Shown here in pieces: positions 26,513 to 36,900 of a DNA stretch of 64,000 nt. Made by a program: the position numbers and the translations under genes. Each line of letters opens with the position of its first letter. Position 1 is the first letter of the stretch. The notes beneath the pieces are model-generated. The model was not told where the DNA came from and did not search any database. It saw only the letters and a program-made list of their open reading frames with translations. Source of the DNA: Nostoc sp. NMS9 (GTDB lineage Bacteria; Cyanobacteriota; Cyanobacteriia; Cyanobacteriales; Nostocaceae); assembly GCF_017114995.1 (NCBI RefSeq), contig NZ_JABXKL010000019.1:186001-250000 (forward strand), read 5' to 3'.

Positions 26513-27481
26513 TTCACAAAATGTGTTTTTTTTCAATATCTATCAGCTAGCAAAGAACAGGGGGTTTACGTGGAGCTTGGAAGTGTCTCACAATGAGAAT
26601 CTTTCCTGCCATTGTCCTTAGCACCTGCTAACTATCAAAAAGCTAAAAAATAGTGCGATCTGCTGATGAGCATTTAACTTGCATATTTTCAGAGGACAGG
26701 AATTGTGATTAAGTATTAACCAGAAGCTATAGGGCTAGTATTTGATTTGTAAAATATGCGTAGTGGCATGGCAAGGTTAAAATAGTGCATTAAAAATGTA
26801 TCAATTATTGAGATTTGAGAAACATAACTAGTTTTTCTATTGCACACATTTAGGCTTGCCAGGCTATTACAAGACTACTGATATTTTAAAAAAAACACTT
26901 TACGATTTTTATCTGAATATTTCTAAGTAATACGAGTTCACTCATCATTCAAGATTTCAGACATTTTTAGACCGGAATCTAGACCTAATCTGATATAAAA
27001 ACTATTTGTAGGTAAAGCAGCATTAAACTCTTTAATTACAGGTAAAAATTAATTATTAATAATAATTTAGTGAGTGTAGATTATTGTATTACATACAACA
27101 CACTCTAGATTTTTTAACTTATATTAAAGTAATATACTGGAATTTTATAAAATTTTCTTCTTGATTAATTTGTATATAGATATTATACTTAGTGTTTATA
27201 CTTTGCCAATACAAAATTATTGTATACATTTTAAAATCAGTTTTTGAGTGCTTGATAATTACATTCTAATTTGAATTTGATGTTAGTAGCATCATATTAG
27301 CTACATAAATTAATCAAAATTAGCTTTGACAAGCATAGAAATTGTCGTTACTCATTAGTCAGTATTAATATCAAGCAAGAATACAGGGTAGTTAGAAATT
27401 GTTTATGATAAGATAAGCACTTTTAACTTGAGTTGACACTGACAACAAGAATCTGAACCTTAGCAAACAGGTTATCGTAAC
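26513..27481. other. 969-bp AT-rich gene-free region
   Basis: No ORF over 60 codons, no tRNA-like cloverleaf and no clear terminator noticed. A TTGACA box occurs at about 27432, but no well-placed -10 is evident. The region could hold the regulator promoter or an unrecognised small RNA. Confidence 0.4.
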
Positions 27482-28765
27482 ATGTTCGCCCGCAAAATCC
27501 TAGTTGTTGAGGATGAAAAAAATATAGCCTCAAATATTAGAAAAAGTTTACAAAAATTAGGTTATTTAGTATCAGAAATAACTGAATCTGGTGAGGAGGC
27601 AATAAAAAAGGTAGCAGAAACTCATCCACATTTAGTATTAATTGATATCTGTCTAGCTGGAGAAATAGACGGTTTCCACGTAGCGGATATTATTCAGAAT
27701 CACTTCCATGTGCCTGTAGTATATCTAACGGAGTGTTCGGAATATAAAGCATTACATAAAAATCAGCTAAGTGAGCCTTTTAGTTACGTAGTCAAACCGT
27801 TTATTGAAAGTGATTTACATTTTATGATTGAAATGACCCTGTACAAACATCAGAGCAAAAAAATATTATACGAAGAAAAACAGAGGTTGATGGCAATTAT
27901 TAATAGTATGGGTTGTGCAGTAATTGTGACGTATGCAAATGGTTGTATTGAAATGATGAATCCCATAGCAGAACTAATCACTGGTTGGAAGCAAAGTGAA
28001 GCGTTCGGGAAAGATTTAATAGAAGTCGTTAACTTAGTCAATAAAGATGTAGGAGAAAAAATTGAAAATTTGGCCACTTATGTAATCGAAACAGGTGAAG
28101 TTTTCAATTTACCAGAAAACTGTACATTGATTACCAAAGATGGCAAAGAAATAGCGATTGGGGATAATGTTGCACCTATTTGCGATCGAGATGGGAATAT
28201 TACTGGCGCAGTTTTAGTTTTTCAAGACATCACCAAACGTAAGCAGACAGAGGTGCAACTGATCCGCAATGCATTTTATGATGGGCTAACAGAATTACCG
28301 AATCGTATTTTATTTTTAGATCGGCTCAGACAAACCATTGAACGTAGCAAACGCAGAAGCGATTATTATTTTGCAGTTTTATTTTTGGATTTAGATGGCT
28401 TCAAAGAGATTAACGATCGCTTTGGGCATGGAATAGGGGATGATTTTTTAGTAGCGATCGCTAGACGTTTAGAGTCATGCTTACGTAGTGGCGATACTGT
28501 AGCACGATTTGGTGGTGATGAGTTTACTGTTCTTTTGGAGGATATTAAAGACATTACCGACGCTACCAACGTTGCCAAACGTATTCAAGATTCCTTAAGA
28601 TTGCCAGTTAACCTGAATGGATATCAATTATCTACTACAGCTAGCATTGGTATTACTTGGAATTTTAGTAATTATGAGGAGCCTGCAAGTTTGCTGCGGG
28701 ATGCTGATATTGCGATGTATCGAGCTAAACGGCAGGGAAAAGCTACTTATGCCATATTTAGTTAA
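27482..28765 (+). CDS. REC-PAS-GGDEF response regulator (diguanylate cyclase)
   Basis: 427 aa. REC domain 1-125 with VVEDEKN acidic pair, phosphoacceptor LVLIDICLAG and Lys in YVVKPF. PAS domain about 135-255 (INSMGCAVIVTYANGCIEMM, ending VFQDITKRKQ). GGDEF domain 265-427 with an intact active site RFGGDEF and an RSGD inhibitory (I-) site five residues before it. It should make cyclic-di-GMP under phosphorelay and PAS control. The ATG follows a long AT-rich leader. No kinase is adjacent. Confidence 0.93.
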   Translation: MFARKILVVEDEKNIASNIRKSLQKLGYLVSEITESGEEAIKKVAETHPHLVLIDICLAGEIDGFHVADIIQNHFHVPVVYLTECSEYKALHKNQLSEPFSYVVKPFIESDLHFMIEMTLYKHQSKKILYEEKQRLMAIINSMGCAVIVTYANGCIEMMNPIAELITGWKQSEAFGKDLIEVVNLVNKDVGEKIENLATYVIETGEVFNLPENCTLITKDGKEIAIGDNVAPICDRDGNITGAVLVFQDITKRKQTEVQLIRNAFYDGLTELPNRILFLDRLRQTIERSKRRSDYYFAVLFLDLDGFKEINDRFGHGIGDDFLVAIARRLESCLRSGDTVARFGGDEFTVLLEDIKDITDATNVAKRIQDSLRLPVNLNGYQLSTTASIGITWNFSNYEEPASLLRDADIAMYRAKRQGKATYAIFS

Positions 28766-29195
28766 TTAGTAATTTCTGCTGCCACTTCAACCTGATTTCG
28801 ACGTAAGAAAAAGTCTGAAAACTAGATAGAGTAACCTTTGTAGTAATACAGTCCTGTGTGTCTGTATGTCAATAAACTTTGATAAATGAGAATAAGTCTG
28901 GATTTAGGCACAGTTCGTACTTCAAGGAGTATGATGAATTTGTGATAAATTCATTAGTGATGAGTTGGTTGATTTTTAAGGAGATTAATATGACTCAAAT
29001 TATCTTGAAAAGGCTCAATCCCATCATTATAGAAAAATAGCAATCCTATTTGACTTGCTCTCTACCAAGAGGCTCAGATCCCCGACTTCTTCAATAACTC
29101 GGGGATCTTTTTGTTGTTTTGATATGCATGAAATATGCTACTCTAGCCGCTACTAAGATATATCATGCACAACCAAGAAGCCCGATAATTCTGTC
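28766..29195. other. intergenic region with a very short ORF and a terminator
   Basis: A 16-codon frame (28990-29040, MTQIILKRLNPIIIEK) has a strong AAGGAG six bases upstream, and the terminator at 29076 follows within 40 bp. Otherwise empty. Whether the peptide is made is unknown. Confidence 0.35.
29076..29115 (+). terminator. intrinsic terminator
   Basis: AGATCCCCGA ... TCGGGGATCT stem followed by TTTTTGTTGTTTTG. Strong on the plus strand. It could end the upstream regulator transcript or a short transcript carrying the 16-codon ORF. Confidence 0.75.
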
Positions 29196-29756
29196 ATGGA
29201 AAAAACCGAAAAACAGAAAATGCTCGCAGGCGAATTATATTTGGCCGAAGATCCAGAATTGGCTGCCGAAAATAAGCTAGACAATCGTCTGTTGCGAAAG
29301 TACAATTCTACAACCGAAGAACAGCAAGAGCAACGGCAGCAAATTTTACAAGAATTATTTGGAAAAATCGGTCAAAAAGTAGCAATTGTGCCACCCTTTC
29401 ACTGTGACTATGGCAGTAATATTTTTGCTGGCGACAAATTGTATATGAACTATGGCTGTGTAATTTTAGACTGTAATACAGTTCACATTGGTGAAAATGT
29501 TTTGTGCGCTCCTTATGTGCAAATTTATACTGCTTATCATCCAACAGAGCCAGAAATTCGTCTTTCTGGTAGAGAATTAGCTGCCCCAGTTAACATTGGT
29601 AATAATGTCTGGATTGGTGGCAATACAATTATTTGTCCAGGTGTAACTATTGGTGATAACACAACCATTGGTGCTGGTAGTGTAGTTGTCAAAGATATAC
29701 CTGAGAATGTTGTCGCTGTTGGTAATCCCTGTCGCGTCATTCGGTACTTATCCTAG
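29196..29756 (+). CDS. maltose/galactoside O-acetyltransferase family (LbetaH)
   Basis: 186 aa. N-terminal Mac domain ([20 protein letters not shown]) and C-terminal left-handed beta-helix built of hexapeptides ([40 protein letters not shown]). Catalytic His region [10 protein letters not shown]. Uses acetyl-CoA to acetylate a sugar hydroxyl (Maa/LacA/NodL type). It has its own ATG, just after a terminator. The substrate is not known; 3 bp separate its stop from the convergent CcbP-like gene. Confidence 0.9.
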   Translation: MEKTEKQKMLAGELYLAEDPELAAENKLDNRLLRKYNSTTEEQQEQRQQILQELFGKIGQKVAIVPPFHCDYGSNIFAGDKLYMNYGCVILDCNTVHIGENVLCAPYVQIYTAYHPTEPEIRLSGRELAAPVNIGNNVWIGGNTIICPGVTIGDNTTIGAGSVVVKDIPENVVAVGNPCRVIRYLS

Positions 29757-29759
29757 AGT

Positions 29760-30140
29760 TTAAAATTTATAACCTCTAGCAATCCAATAGAGCCAGTCTG
29801 CGATCGCTTCTTGAGTTTCACTATCAGCATCAATGACTGCTATTTCAGATAATTTGGCAGAATATACATCATCATCCTTACCATTAATATAAGCTACTTC
29901 GACAAACATATCTTTTAAGCACTCATCGTCTGGGGCCATTCCCAATACTTCGACTTGTTTCTCCTCGACAGTACCTGATTTGCGTCCCTTCTTAGTCCAT
30001 CTAGCCAAAAAGGGAAAATTTAGAGTCTCTTCGAGGTAGTAGTACCAACCCATAGCCCGGTCTTCTTTATCTTCAGCATCTACAATAATCTCTGTTTTTA
30101 TGCGATGCTCTCGATTTTCGTCGGCTTCAATACTAGGCAT
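29760..30140 (-). CDS. ccbP: CcbP-type calcium-binding protein
   Basis: 126 aa acidic protein. The segment AMGWYYYLEETLNFPFLARW and the following VEVLGMAPDDECLKDMFVEV, then SETQEAIADWLYWIARGYKF, match the cyanobacterial CcbP calcium-binding family. In Anabaena the CcbP protein buffers Ca2+ and its removal accompanies heterocyst differentiation. Many surface Asp/Glu residues (DADSETQE, NGKDDDVY) fit metal binding. The family call is from recall of motifs; paralogues exist, so it may not be the developmental orthologue. Confidence 0.72.
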   Translation of the reverse strand: MPSIEADENREHRIKTEIIVDAEDKEDRAMGWYYYLEETLNFPFLARWTKKGRKSGTVEEKQVEVLGMAPDDECLKDMFVEVAYINGKDDDVYSAKLSEIAVIDADSETQEAIADWLYWIARGYKF

Positions 30141-30592
30141 AAGATAACACTTTGCGTATAATTCATTTTGATAATACTATCAAAATGTTTCTAAAATCAT
30201 AGTTAAATATATCTATTATGTCCGCATAATTACTTATTCACCTCCCAGAACCCCACACGCCAGATGCTCCACTTGGGGAGACCCCAGACGCTCTCTACGA
30301 GACGCTAAAAGCGAACGCGGACTCGCTAATGCTGCGCTATCGCCCTTGGCGTCTCCCCTTCTCCCAAAGGGAGAGGCTAACGCCAAGGGAGAAGACCGCA
30401 CTGGCTCCCCTTAATCCCCTCTTTGCAAACTCTTAGGGCAAGGTGGGGTGCAATGACTGTGGGAATAATAACTAATTATCTGGAAATGATATAAATTCTA
30501 CAAAAAACCGCTTGTCAATGACAAGCGGTTTTTTAGTTATTGTTCTTAAGGGGAACTTATTCGTTGCACTAAGATGCAATATTCTTCAGAGA
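30141..30592. other. repeat-bearing spacer
   Basis: Contains an interspersed repeat cluster at about 30265-30420 (CTCTACGAGACGCTAAAAGC, GGCGTCTCCCTTCTCCCAAA with matching arms) and the terminator at 30502. No gene. Confidence 0.5.
30502..30534. terminator. bidirectional intrinsic terminator
   Basis: AAAAAACCGCTTGTC aat GACAAGCGGTTTTTT, a perfect 15-bp stem with A/T tails. It lies 58 bp beyond the stop of the DUF1517 gene. Confidence 0.9.
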
Positions 30593-31576
30593 TTAAACAA
30601 GTCTCAAATCAGGATAATTTGCTAACACATCATCAGATGTCAGAGTATCATTTTCAGCTTGTGGAGTCCAAAGAACTTCAATTGCTAGAAGCTTGTCGCT
30701 AGGGATACTACCAATTTGCCGCAAAGCTTGACGTAAATCATCAGCACTATTAATCGCTGTGGGGATATCAAACTTACCTAGTGTCGCCGCCAGCAAGGTG
30801 ACGATAATGTATTCACCAGCGCCTTCGGTAAATAGGCGGGTGGGGTTGTCGAGTTCACCAGCCGGAGGTAAAGCATCTTTGGCAAGGGCTGCTCTTAGCT
30901 GATTGTTGACGTTAGAAAGAGTTTCTTCGCTAAACTTGCTGCGTTCTGCCAATGACAGCCGATTAAACTGACCCTCAGCTGAATTTAAACTGGCTTGTTG
31001 AGTGCCACCACCTGCATATACAAAGTATTCGGGATGGCGGAGTAAAGCGAGACTGGCTTCTTGGAGAATTTCTGTTCTGCCTTCTGGGGTGTTAGTATCA
31101 GCAGTTTCAGCAATGTGGTTGAGTTCATTTTGCAATTCACGAGCTTGAGCTAACAAACCTACTTGCAAACGAGTTACAGAAACAGGAGAGTTACTGCTGT
31201 AATCTGCTTCTCCAGTTTCACCGCTAGAGACGCGGCGGAAAGTTTGCAATAAGAAATTAGCGATCGCCAAGAAAATTAAGATGGTAAATATACCACCAAA
31301 TCCTCCTCCAATACCCCAGAAGGGAAGTAGGAAGGGAAAGCCAAAGCCACCACCAAAACCACCACCAGGATAGTATCCGCCCCCGCCAGGAGGTGCATAA
31401 GTGCGCGGTGTATAGGTGCGGCTAGAAGGCGCTCTAAAGGAGCCACCACCGATGCGACCCCCACTGCGGGCTGCTAATGCGCCGTCAGCATGACCAAGAG
31501 CCAAAGCTAACACCAAGCTTAGGGCTAAGAAGGTTTTTAACAGCGGTTTGATGGTTTGTTGTAGTTTTTTACGCAT
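30593..31576 (-). CDS. DUF1517 family membrane protein
   Basis: 327 aa. Signal/TM segment at 12-35 (LLKTFLALSLVLALALGHAD, ending ALA). A Gly/Arg/Ser-rich stretch follows (RSGGRIGGGSFRAPSSRTYT, then GGGFGGGFGFP), then a second TM IFTILIFLAIANFLLQTF and a soluble DUF1517 domain of about 210 residues (SVTRLQVGLLAQARELQNEL to NYPDLRLV). Found across cyanobacteria and plastids, where members are thylakoid-linked, but the biochemical role is unknown. It ends at a strong terminator. Confidence 0.88.
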   Translation of the reverse strand: MRKKLQQTIKPLLKTFLALSLVLALALGHADGALAARSGGRIGGGSFRAPSSRTYTPRTYAPPGGGGYYPGGGFGGGFGFPFLLPFWGIGGGFGGIFTILIFLAIANFLLQTFRRVSSGETGEADYSSNSPVSVTRLQVGLLAQARELQNELNHIAETADTNTPEGRTEILQEASLALLRHPEYFVYAGGGTQQASLNSAEGQFNRLSLAERSKFSEETLSNVNNQLRAALAKDALPPAGELDNPTRLFTEGAGEYIIVTLLAATLGKFDIPTAINSADDLRQALRQIGSIPSDKLLAIEVLWTPQAENDTLTSDDVLANYPDLRLV

Positions 31577-32686
31577 AAGATTATCGCTTGAAAAACGGAA
31601 TTATTATTTATGATTTTTCCCCATGTTGGAACCAGTGTTGCAGGATGTCACTAACACTAGCCCGTAACAAGCAAGTTTGTAGCATTCACGTAGCATACCC
31701 TTTTAGAGGCTACATATTTAATTTACCGCGTCTTATCTTCGGTAAGTAGCGATCGCAGGGGGGATTTCTCGACTGGGGAACCGTACCTGAAGACATGTTT
31801 ATCCTTAGAGAAATTTGCGATGTCTACGATGGGCTACGCCTACGGGCAATTGTTTGCTATGCCTTGGACTAGGAGTCTCACACTACAGTTTTGAATTATA
31901 CAGATGATTTTAATTTTTAGTGATTATTTTGACTAATTTTTTTAATTATTCACTGGAACAGTGTTGAGTAAAAATAGGACTTACGTAAACATCCGAGTAG
32001 CGAGTGAATCTGACTTTTCACGGAATTTGGAAAATCTCTCTTTTTCATATCTCTCCCTTCTAGCAGAGAGACTTTAAATTTTCTCTCTTCCCGACACAGC
32101 AAGGAGGTTAGGTTTTTTCTGGGCTTTTCCACATCACGTCAAAAGTCAGGAATATTTATTATAAGTACTCCTTTTTAACTGATTACTCATGATTTAGCAC
32201 TGGCTCAACGACCTGCCCCCATTAATAGCATTATTTAGTACATTCGTAAGCTTTAAATGTACGCGTACGTATAATAATAAGTGCCTGTGATGCTTGTAAT
32301 TCATCCCAGACAGACACTACCTTGCTGCTAAAAAGTTATAAAAATTTTTATCATTTTGGCACAATAGTTCAGGTATTTAGGATATTCTATTGAACGTAGC
32401 TAAATTTAGGAATTTTCGCAACAGTTGTTCACTGAGCAATTTCGCTACAAGTGCTAGCTTTTATTTATTGTTCATCATGCACATAAATTATCAAGTAATG
32501 AGAAATTTGCAACAAAAATAAAATCAACACAATTAAAAAACAATTTTCCCGGCTAATCTTCTAAAATAGGCTTCAAATTTGTCTACCAAATTCGTTTTAA
32601 AAGAAATAAAATAATAATGATGGCTTTGAAAGTAATCCTAATTGTAAATATTAAAAACTATTTGAAATATAGTCATCAACTTTATT
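31577..32686. other. 1.1-kb gene-free region with dispersed repeats
   Basis: Includes a GGGCTACGCCTACGGGC repeat fragment (about 31830), a HIP1 site (about 31749) and, near 31975-32160, an ATAGGACTTACGTAAAC-type repeat common at ends of Nostocales mobile fragments. The 60-codon minus ORF at 31950 lies in that repeat and is not credible. No gene seen. Confidence 0.45.
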
Positions 32687-33904
32687 ATGGAACATATTTC
32701 TCAACTAACAGCCGAAATCAGAGACAAAGCTGCATACCCAGATATCCTAGTCATATCCCGGATCTTTCTGCCGAAAGAAGCTGTAATTGGGGAATATATC
32801 TACAATCGCTGTCTCCAAGATCCAGAACGAATAATTGTGCTGGCAGCTAGTTGCTCAGGAGATCAAGTATTTGATAAGAGTCAACAGTTTCCTGTGTATC
32901 GCTGGTATTATCCTAAATATTGGCGTAGTGGCTATGTAGGAAATATCCTGAAGCCTTTGCTCAATATCGTCTGCTCATTTGTCCTAGCAATTAAACTCTA
33001 TTTTCGCTATCACTATCGTTACATAGAGTGGGCCCACGGCTATGATTTTCCTTCACTGTTGCTATTGAGCTATTTGTTACCTATTCGCTTTTTTATCTAT
33101 CTGCACGGCAACGATCTTCTTTCTACTTTACACAATCCCGTGCTGCGATCGCTATTTAAATTAACACTCAAACGCGCCGAAGGTATTGTTTGTAACAGTT
33201 ATTATACAAGAGACTACCTTAGAACTGCTTTCCGATTAAATACTCCTACCCACGTCATTAACCCAGTAATCAGACCAGAAAAATTTGGTAATAATGTAGT
33301 CAGTCCCAGTAGCCTTGATGATTTACGGGTTCGCGTGCGTCAGACGTACAACATTCCCGACACAGCAATAGTTATTCTCTCCATCGGCAGGGTAGTAAAA
33401 CATAAAGCTTTCGACCGAGTAATTGATAATATCCCAATACTGCTAACTTTTGGGGTTGATGTCCACTATATACTCTGCGGTCAAGGGCCAAGTGAGTCGG
33501 AACTGAAATCTCTGGCGCATCGTTTGCGAGTAAATAAGCGCGTCCACTTTGCTGGATATGTGCCAGAGCGAGAATTAGCAAGTTATTATGCAGCTTGCGA
33601 CATATTTGCCATGCTGACTTTATCGGATACTAAACCTAATAATATGGAAGGTTTTGGTATGGCTTATTTAGAAGCAAGTTACTTCGGTAAGCCTGTAATT
33701 GCCCCTCGTTTAGGCGGTGTTCTAGATACAGTTCAGCATGAAGAAAATGGCATACTGGTCAATCCTAATTCTGGTTATGAAGTGTTTCAAGCTTTCAATC
33801 GGTTGTGCCAAGACCAGCAACTACGCGAGCAACTTGGTCGCAAAGGTAAAGAATTAGCCAAGCGTAGAACCCTTCATCGATCGCTTTACAAGTCTGATTT
33901 GTAA
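32687..33904 (+). CDS. family 4 glycosyltransferase
   Basis: 405 aa GT-B enzyme. N-terminal acceptor domain (VISRIFLPKEAVIGEYIYNR), with a hydrophobic patch LLLLSYLLPIRFFIYLHGND that may rest on the membrane. The C-terminal donor domain begins VILSIGRVVKHKAFDRVID and carries the GT4 E-x7-E motif in NMEGFGMAYLEAS, followed by GKPVIAPRLGGVLDTV. It should add a sugar from a nucleotide donor to a lipid or glycan. It stands alone between a long spacer and the convergent STAND gene. Confidence 0.9.
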   Translation: MEHISQLTAEIRDKAAYPDILVISRIFLPKEAVIGEYIYNRCLQDPERIIVLAASCSGDQVFDKSQQFPVYRWYYPKYWRSGYVGNILKPLLNIVCSFVLAIKLYFRYHYRYIEWAHGYDFPSLLLLSYLLPIRFFIYLHGNDLLSTLHNPVLRSLFKLTLKRAEGIVCNSYYTRDYLRTAFRLNTPTHVINPVIRPEKFGNNVVSPSSLDDLRVRVRQTYNIPDTAIVILSIGRVVKHKAFDRVIDNIPILLTFGVDVHYILCGQGPSESELKSLAHRLRVNKRVHFAGYVPERELASYYAACDIFAMLTLSDTKPNNMEGFGMAYLEASYFGKPVIAPRLGGVLDTVQHEENGILVNPNSGYEVFQAFNRLCQDQQLREQLGRKGKELAKRRTLHRSLYKSDL

Positions 33905-33917
33905 GACTTTATTACAT

Positions 33918-36900
33918 TCAAGGGCATACACTCAGTTTTTTCTTTTCATCAGGGTTAGTTACAAGGTAATCTTTAAGGCGATCGCACCCTTCATCCAGCA
34001 GTTCATTTAGTCCCCGGATACGCCACACAATTACCGTCTTGTCTTCACTGGCTGTAGCCAGCAGTTTACCATGCGGGCTAAAATCTGAACTATTAATATT
34101 GCCTTGATGATCTGTAAATTCTGCTACCTGTTGTCCTGATGATAAATTCCACAGCCGAATTTTGTTAGTAGCAGAAGCTGTCGCTAGGATTTTACCGTCC
34201 CATGTGAAACGTAATTGTGTAACCCTGCCTTGATAAGTCTTAAATTGTTTTAACTTATTTCCGAAATAATCCCATAAGATAACCGTCCCATCGTCTCCAG
34301 CTGTAGCCAGTTTATTTTCTTTGAGACTAAAATTGACTGTGTTAACATTGCCATTATGACCGATCAATTTTATAGACAACTTCTTGCTCTTGCTACTAAT
34401 ATCCCATAGAAATGCCTTCGTATTTTCTCCAACTATAGCTATAAGCTTGTCATCTGGACTAAATGTAACGCCGTTAACTTTGCCTTCGTGCGGAACTTCT
34501 TGCAACTTGTTTCCGTTGAGATCCCACCGTATCGGTTTGCCATCATCTCCAGCACTAACAAGCTCATTTCCTGCGGTATTAAAATTGATACTCCATATTG
34601 CTTGAGAATGCCCCTCAAAAGGTTTCCGACTATTTAACCAATCCCCAGTGCGCGTCCAGAGCTTTATTGTGCCATCTTTTCCACCTGTAACAATTAAGTT
34701 TTTTGCTTTGTCTGGGCTAAAACGTACAGTATTGACACCACTTTGACCGGCTTTGAATTTTTTTACCAGCTTCTCTTCGAGGTTCCAAATCCTAATATAG
34801 TCATCATCTGAAGCTGTAACCAGTAAGTTGCCTTCTGGGTTAAAACGAACACTACCAACAGCTTTTTCATGCCCCTCTAGTTTGATTAAGGGATTTTTGG
34901 GTTTGATTAATGATTTTCCTGGAACTGCCCAAAATTTCACCGTACCATCATCTTTTCCAGCAGTAGCAAGAGTATCGCCCTTCGTATTAAAGCGAATGCT
35001 GACAACACTGCCCTGATGACCCTTAAATTCTGCTTCCAGTGTTCTATTGAAATTTTTCCACAGTCGGACTTTGCCATCGCTACCTGATGTAGCAATCAGT
35101 TCATCATTGCTAATACGAACTGTCTCCACACCTTCAGGGTGAGCCTCAAATTTTTTTTCTGCCAGTTCTTTTCCTGAAAAATCCCACAGCCTGACGGTAC
35201 CATCATCTCCAGCTGTCGCAAGTTGTTTTTCTTTGGGGTGAAACCAGACGCTGTTAACACTACATTTTTTAGTGTCTTTGACATTGCATTGATGACCTTT
35301 AAATATTGCTATCGATTCTGTCTGATTGATATCCCAAAGCTTTGCCAGTCCATCCTCTCCAGCTGTGGCAAATTGCTGGTTATTATAAGGGTTGGGATTA
35401 AGGCTTTTGATACTACTGCTGTGAGCAGGTATTGTTTTAAAAAGTTGTCCTTGGAGAGTCCATAGTCTGACGTAGCCATCATCTCCAGTTGTTGCCAACA
35501 GGTTTATCTTGGGAAGAAAACGAACATTGTTAACACTACATTTATCACCCTCTTTTGCTAAGTCGTATTCTTTTATTTCACATTGATGATGTATAGATGT
35601 TATGGAAGGTGGAGACCAATTTTGATCTGCTGATAAAAAATTCCACATCTGTGAGACATCCCACAGTTTTACCCAACCATTACTTGTAGCTGTCGCCAAT
35701 ATTGTTTGATCTTCGTTAAAATCGATACTCTTGATACTGTTGTTGTGCAGTTTAGAATTTTTCAATGTTCTCAATGGCTTTCCCAGGAAATCCCGCCATG
35801 TGACTGTGCCATCTTCTCCACCGACAACAATTAATTCCTGTTGGTTATCCTTTTGAATAAAACGGATACTATTTACACCTCTTTGGTAAGTATTGATTTG
35901 ATTTGTTTGATGAATATTATCCAGAATCTTTTGCAAAGCTAGCAGAGGACTTGTAGCTGGACAGTCTTGCAAACATTGACTGTTCCAAAAAGCCATCTTT
36001 TTAACTTCTTGTCCGGCTTCCATTGCTGACATTAAAGCCTCCATTTCTCCAGCGCCAGACTCAAAATTTCTTAAAGCGGTGACTCCAGAGGCTTCAACTT
36101 CGGCTGTCCATCGCAGCCAAAATGCAACCATAGCTAAGATTGAGACTACTACTAAACCACCTGTCAGCCCAAATAGAGTCAGCTTGCGGCGGCGTTCTTT
36201 TTGCTGACGATCGCGATCGCGCAGTGCCGAACTCTGCTGGATGAAACCTTGCTCTGCTTGGCTCAACTCATCTCGGCGCTGCTTGAGCCAATTTTCTGCC
36301 TCCGCTAGGGGGACACCTCGCAGCAATGGCCCCTCATCTTGTCCGGCATTTTCCCACTGACGTATTCTTGTTCGCAATAATTCTTGCCAAGTGCGGAAAG
36401 AGCGATCGCTCTCCATCCAAACGTGCAGTCGTCCCCATTCCCGAATCAAGGTTTCATGGACAATCTCTACTGTTTCTTTACCAGCAGTTTCATCACGTCC
36501 AGTTACTACTAGCCGCGCATCAGCCAAACGCCTCACCAAATCCCAATTATTGTCTCCCACCTCATTTTTGGTAGCTAGTCTGCGGGTGTCTTCTGTGCCT
36601 TCCCCAGGCCGCACCAGTTGAACAAATATTTGCTGTGCTTGTTGTTGCTCCTCTGGATTGAGCCTAGTAAACTCAGCTTCTGCATGGTTCGCCAACGACT
36701 TTTCTACACCGCCGATCACTTCGTAAGCAGCATGAGTCATTTGGCGATTTTGCTGTTTTGCCCACAGTTGCGTCAAAGTAAATTCCAGTAATGGCAAATT
36801 GCCTGGTGAATCCGCCACTGCTCTGAGAATCCGCTCTGCAAGACCCTCTTCTAACCTTACTCCTTGCTTGTTTGCAGGTCGAGCGATCGCCTGCTGCAAT

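Noticed and set aside
31950-32132. 60-codon minus ORF
   Set aside because: Lies in an AGGACTTACGTA-type interspersed repeat; no protein signal.
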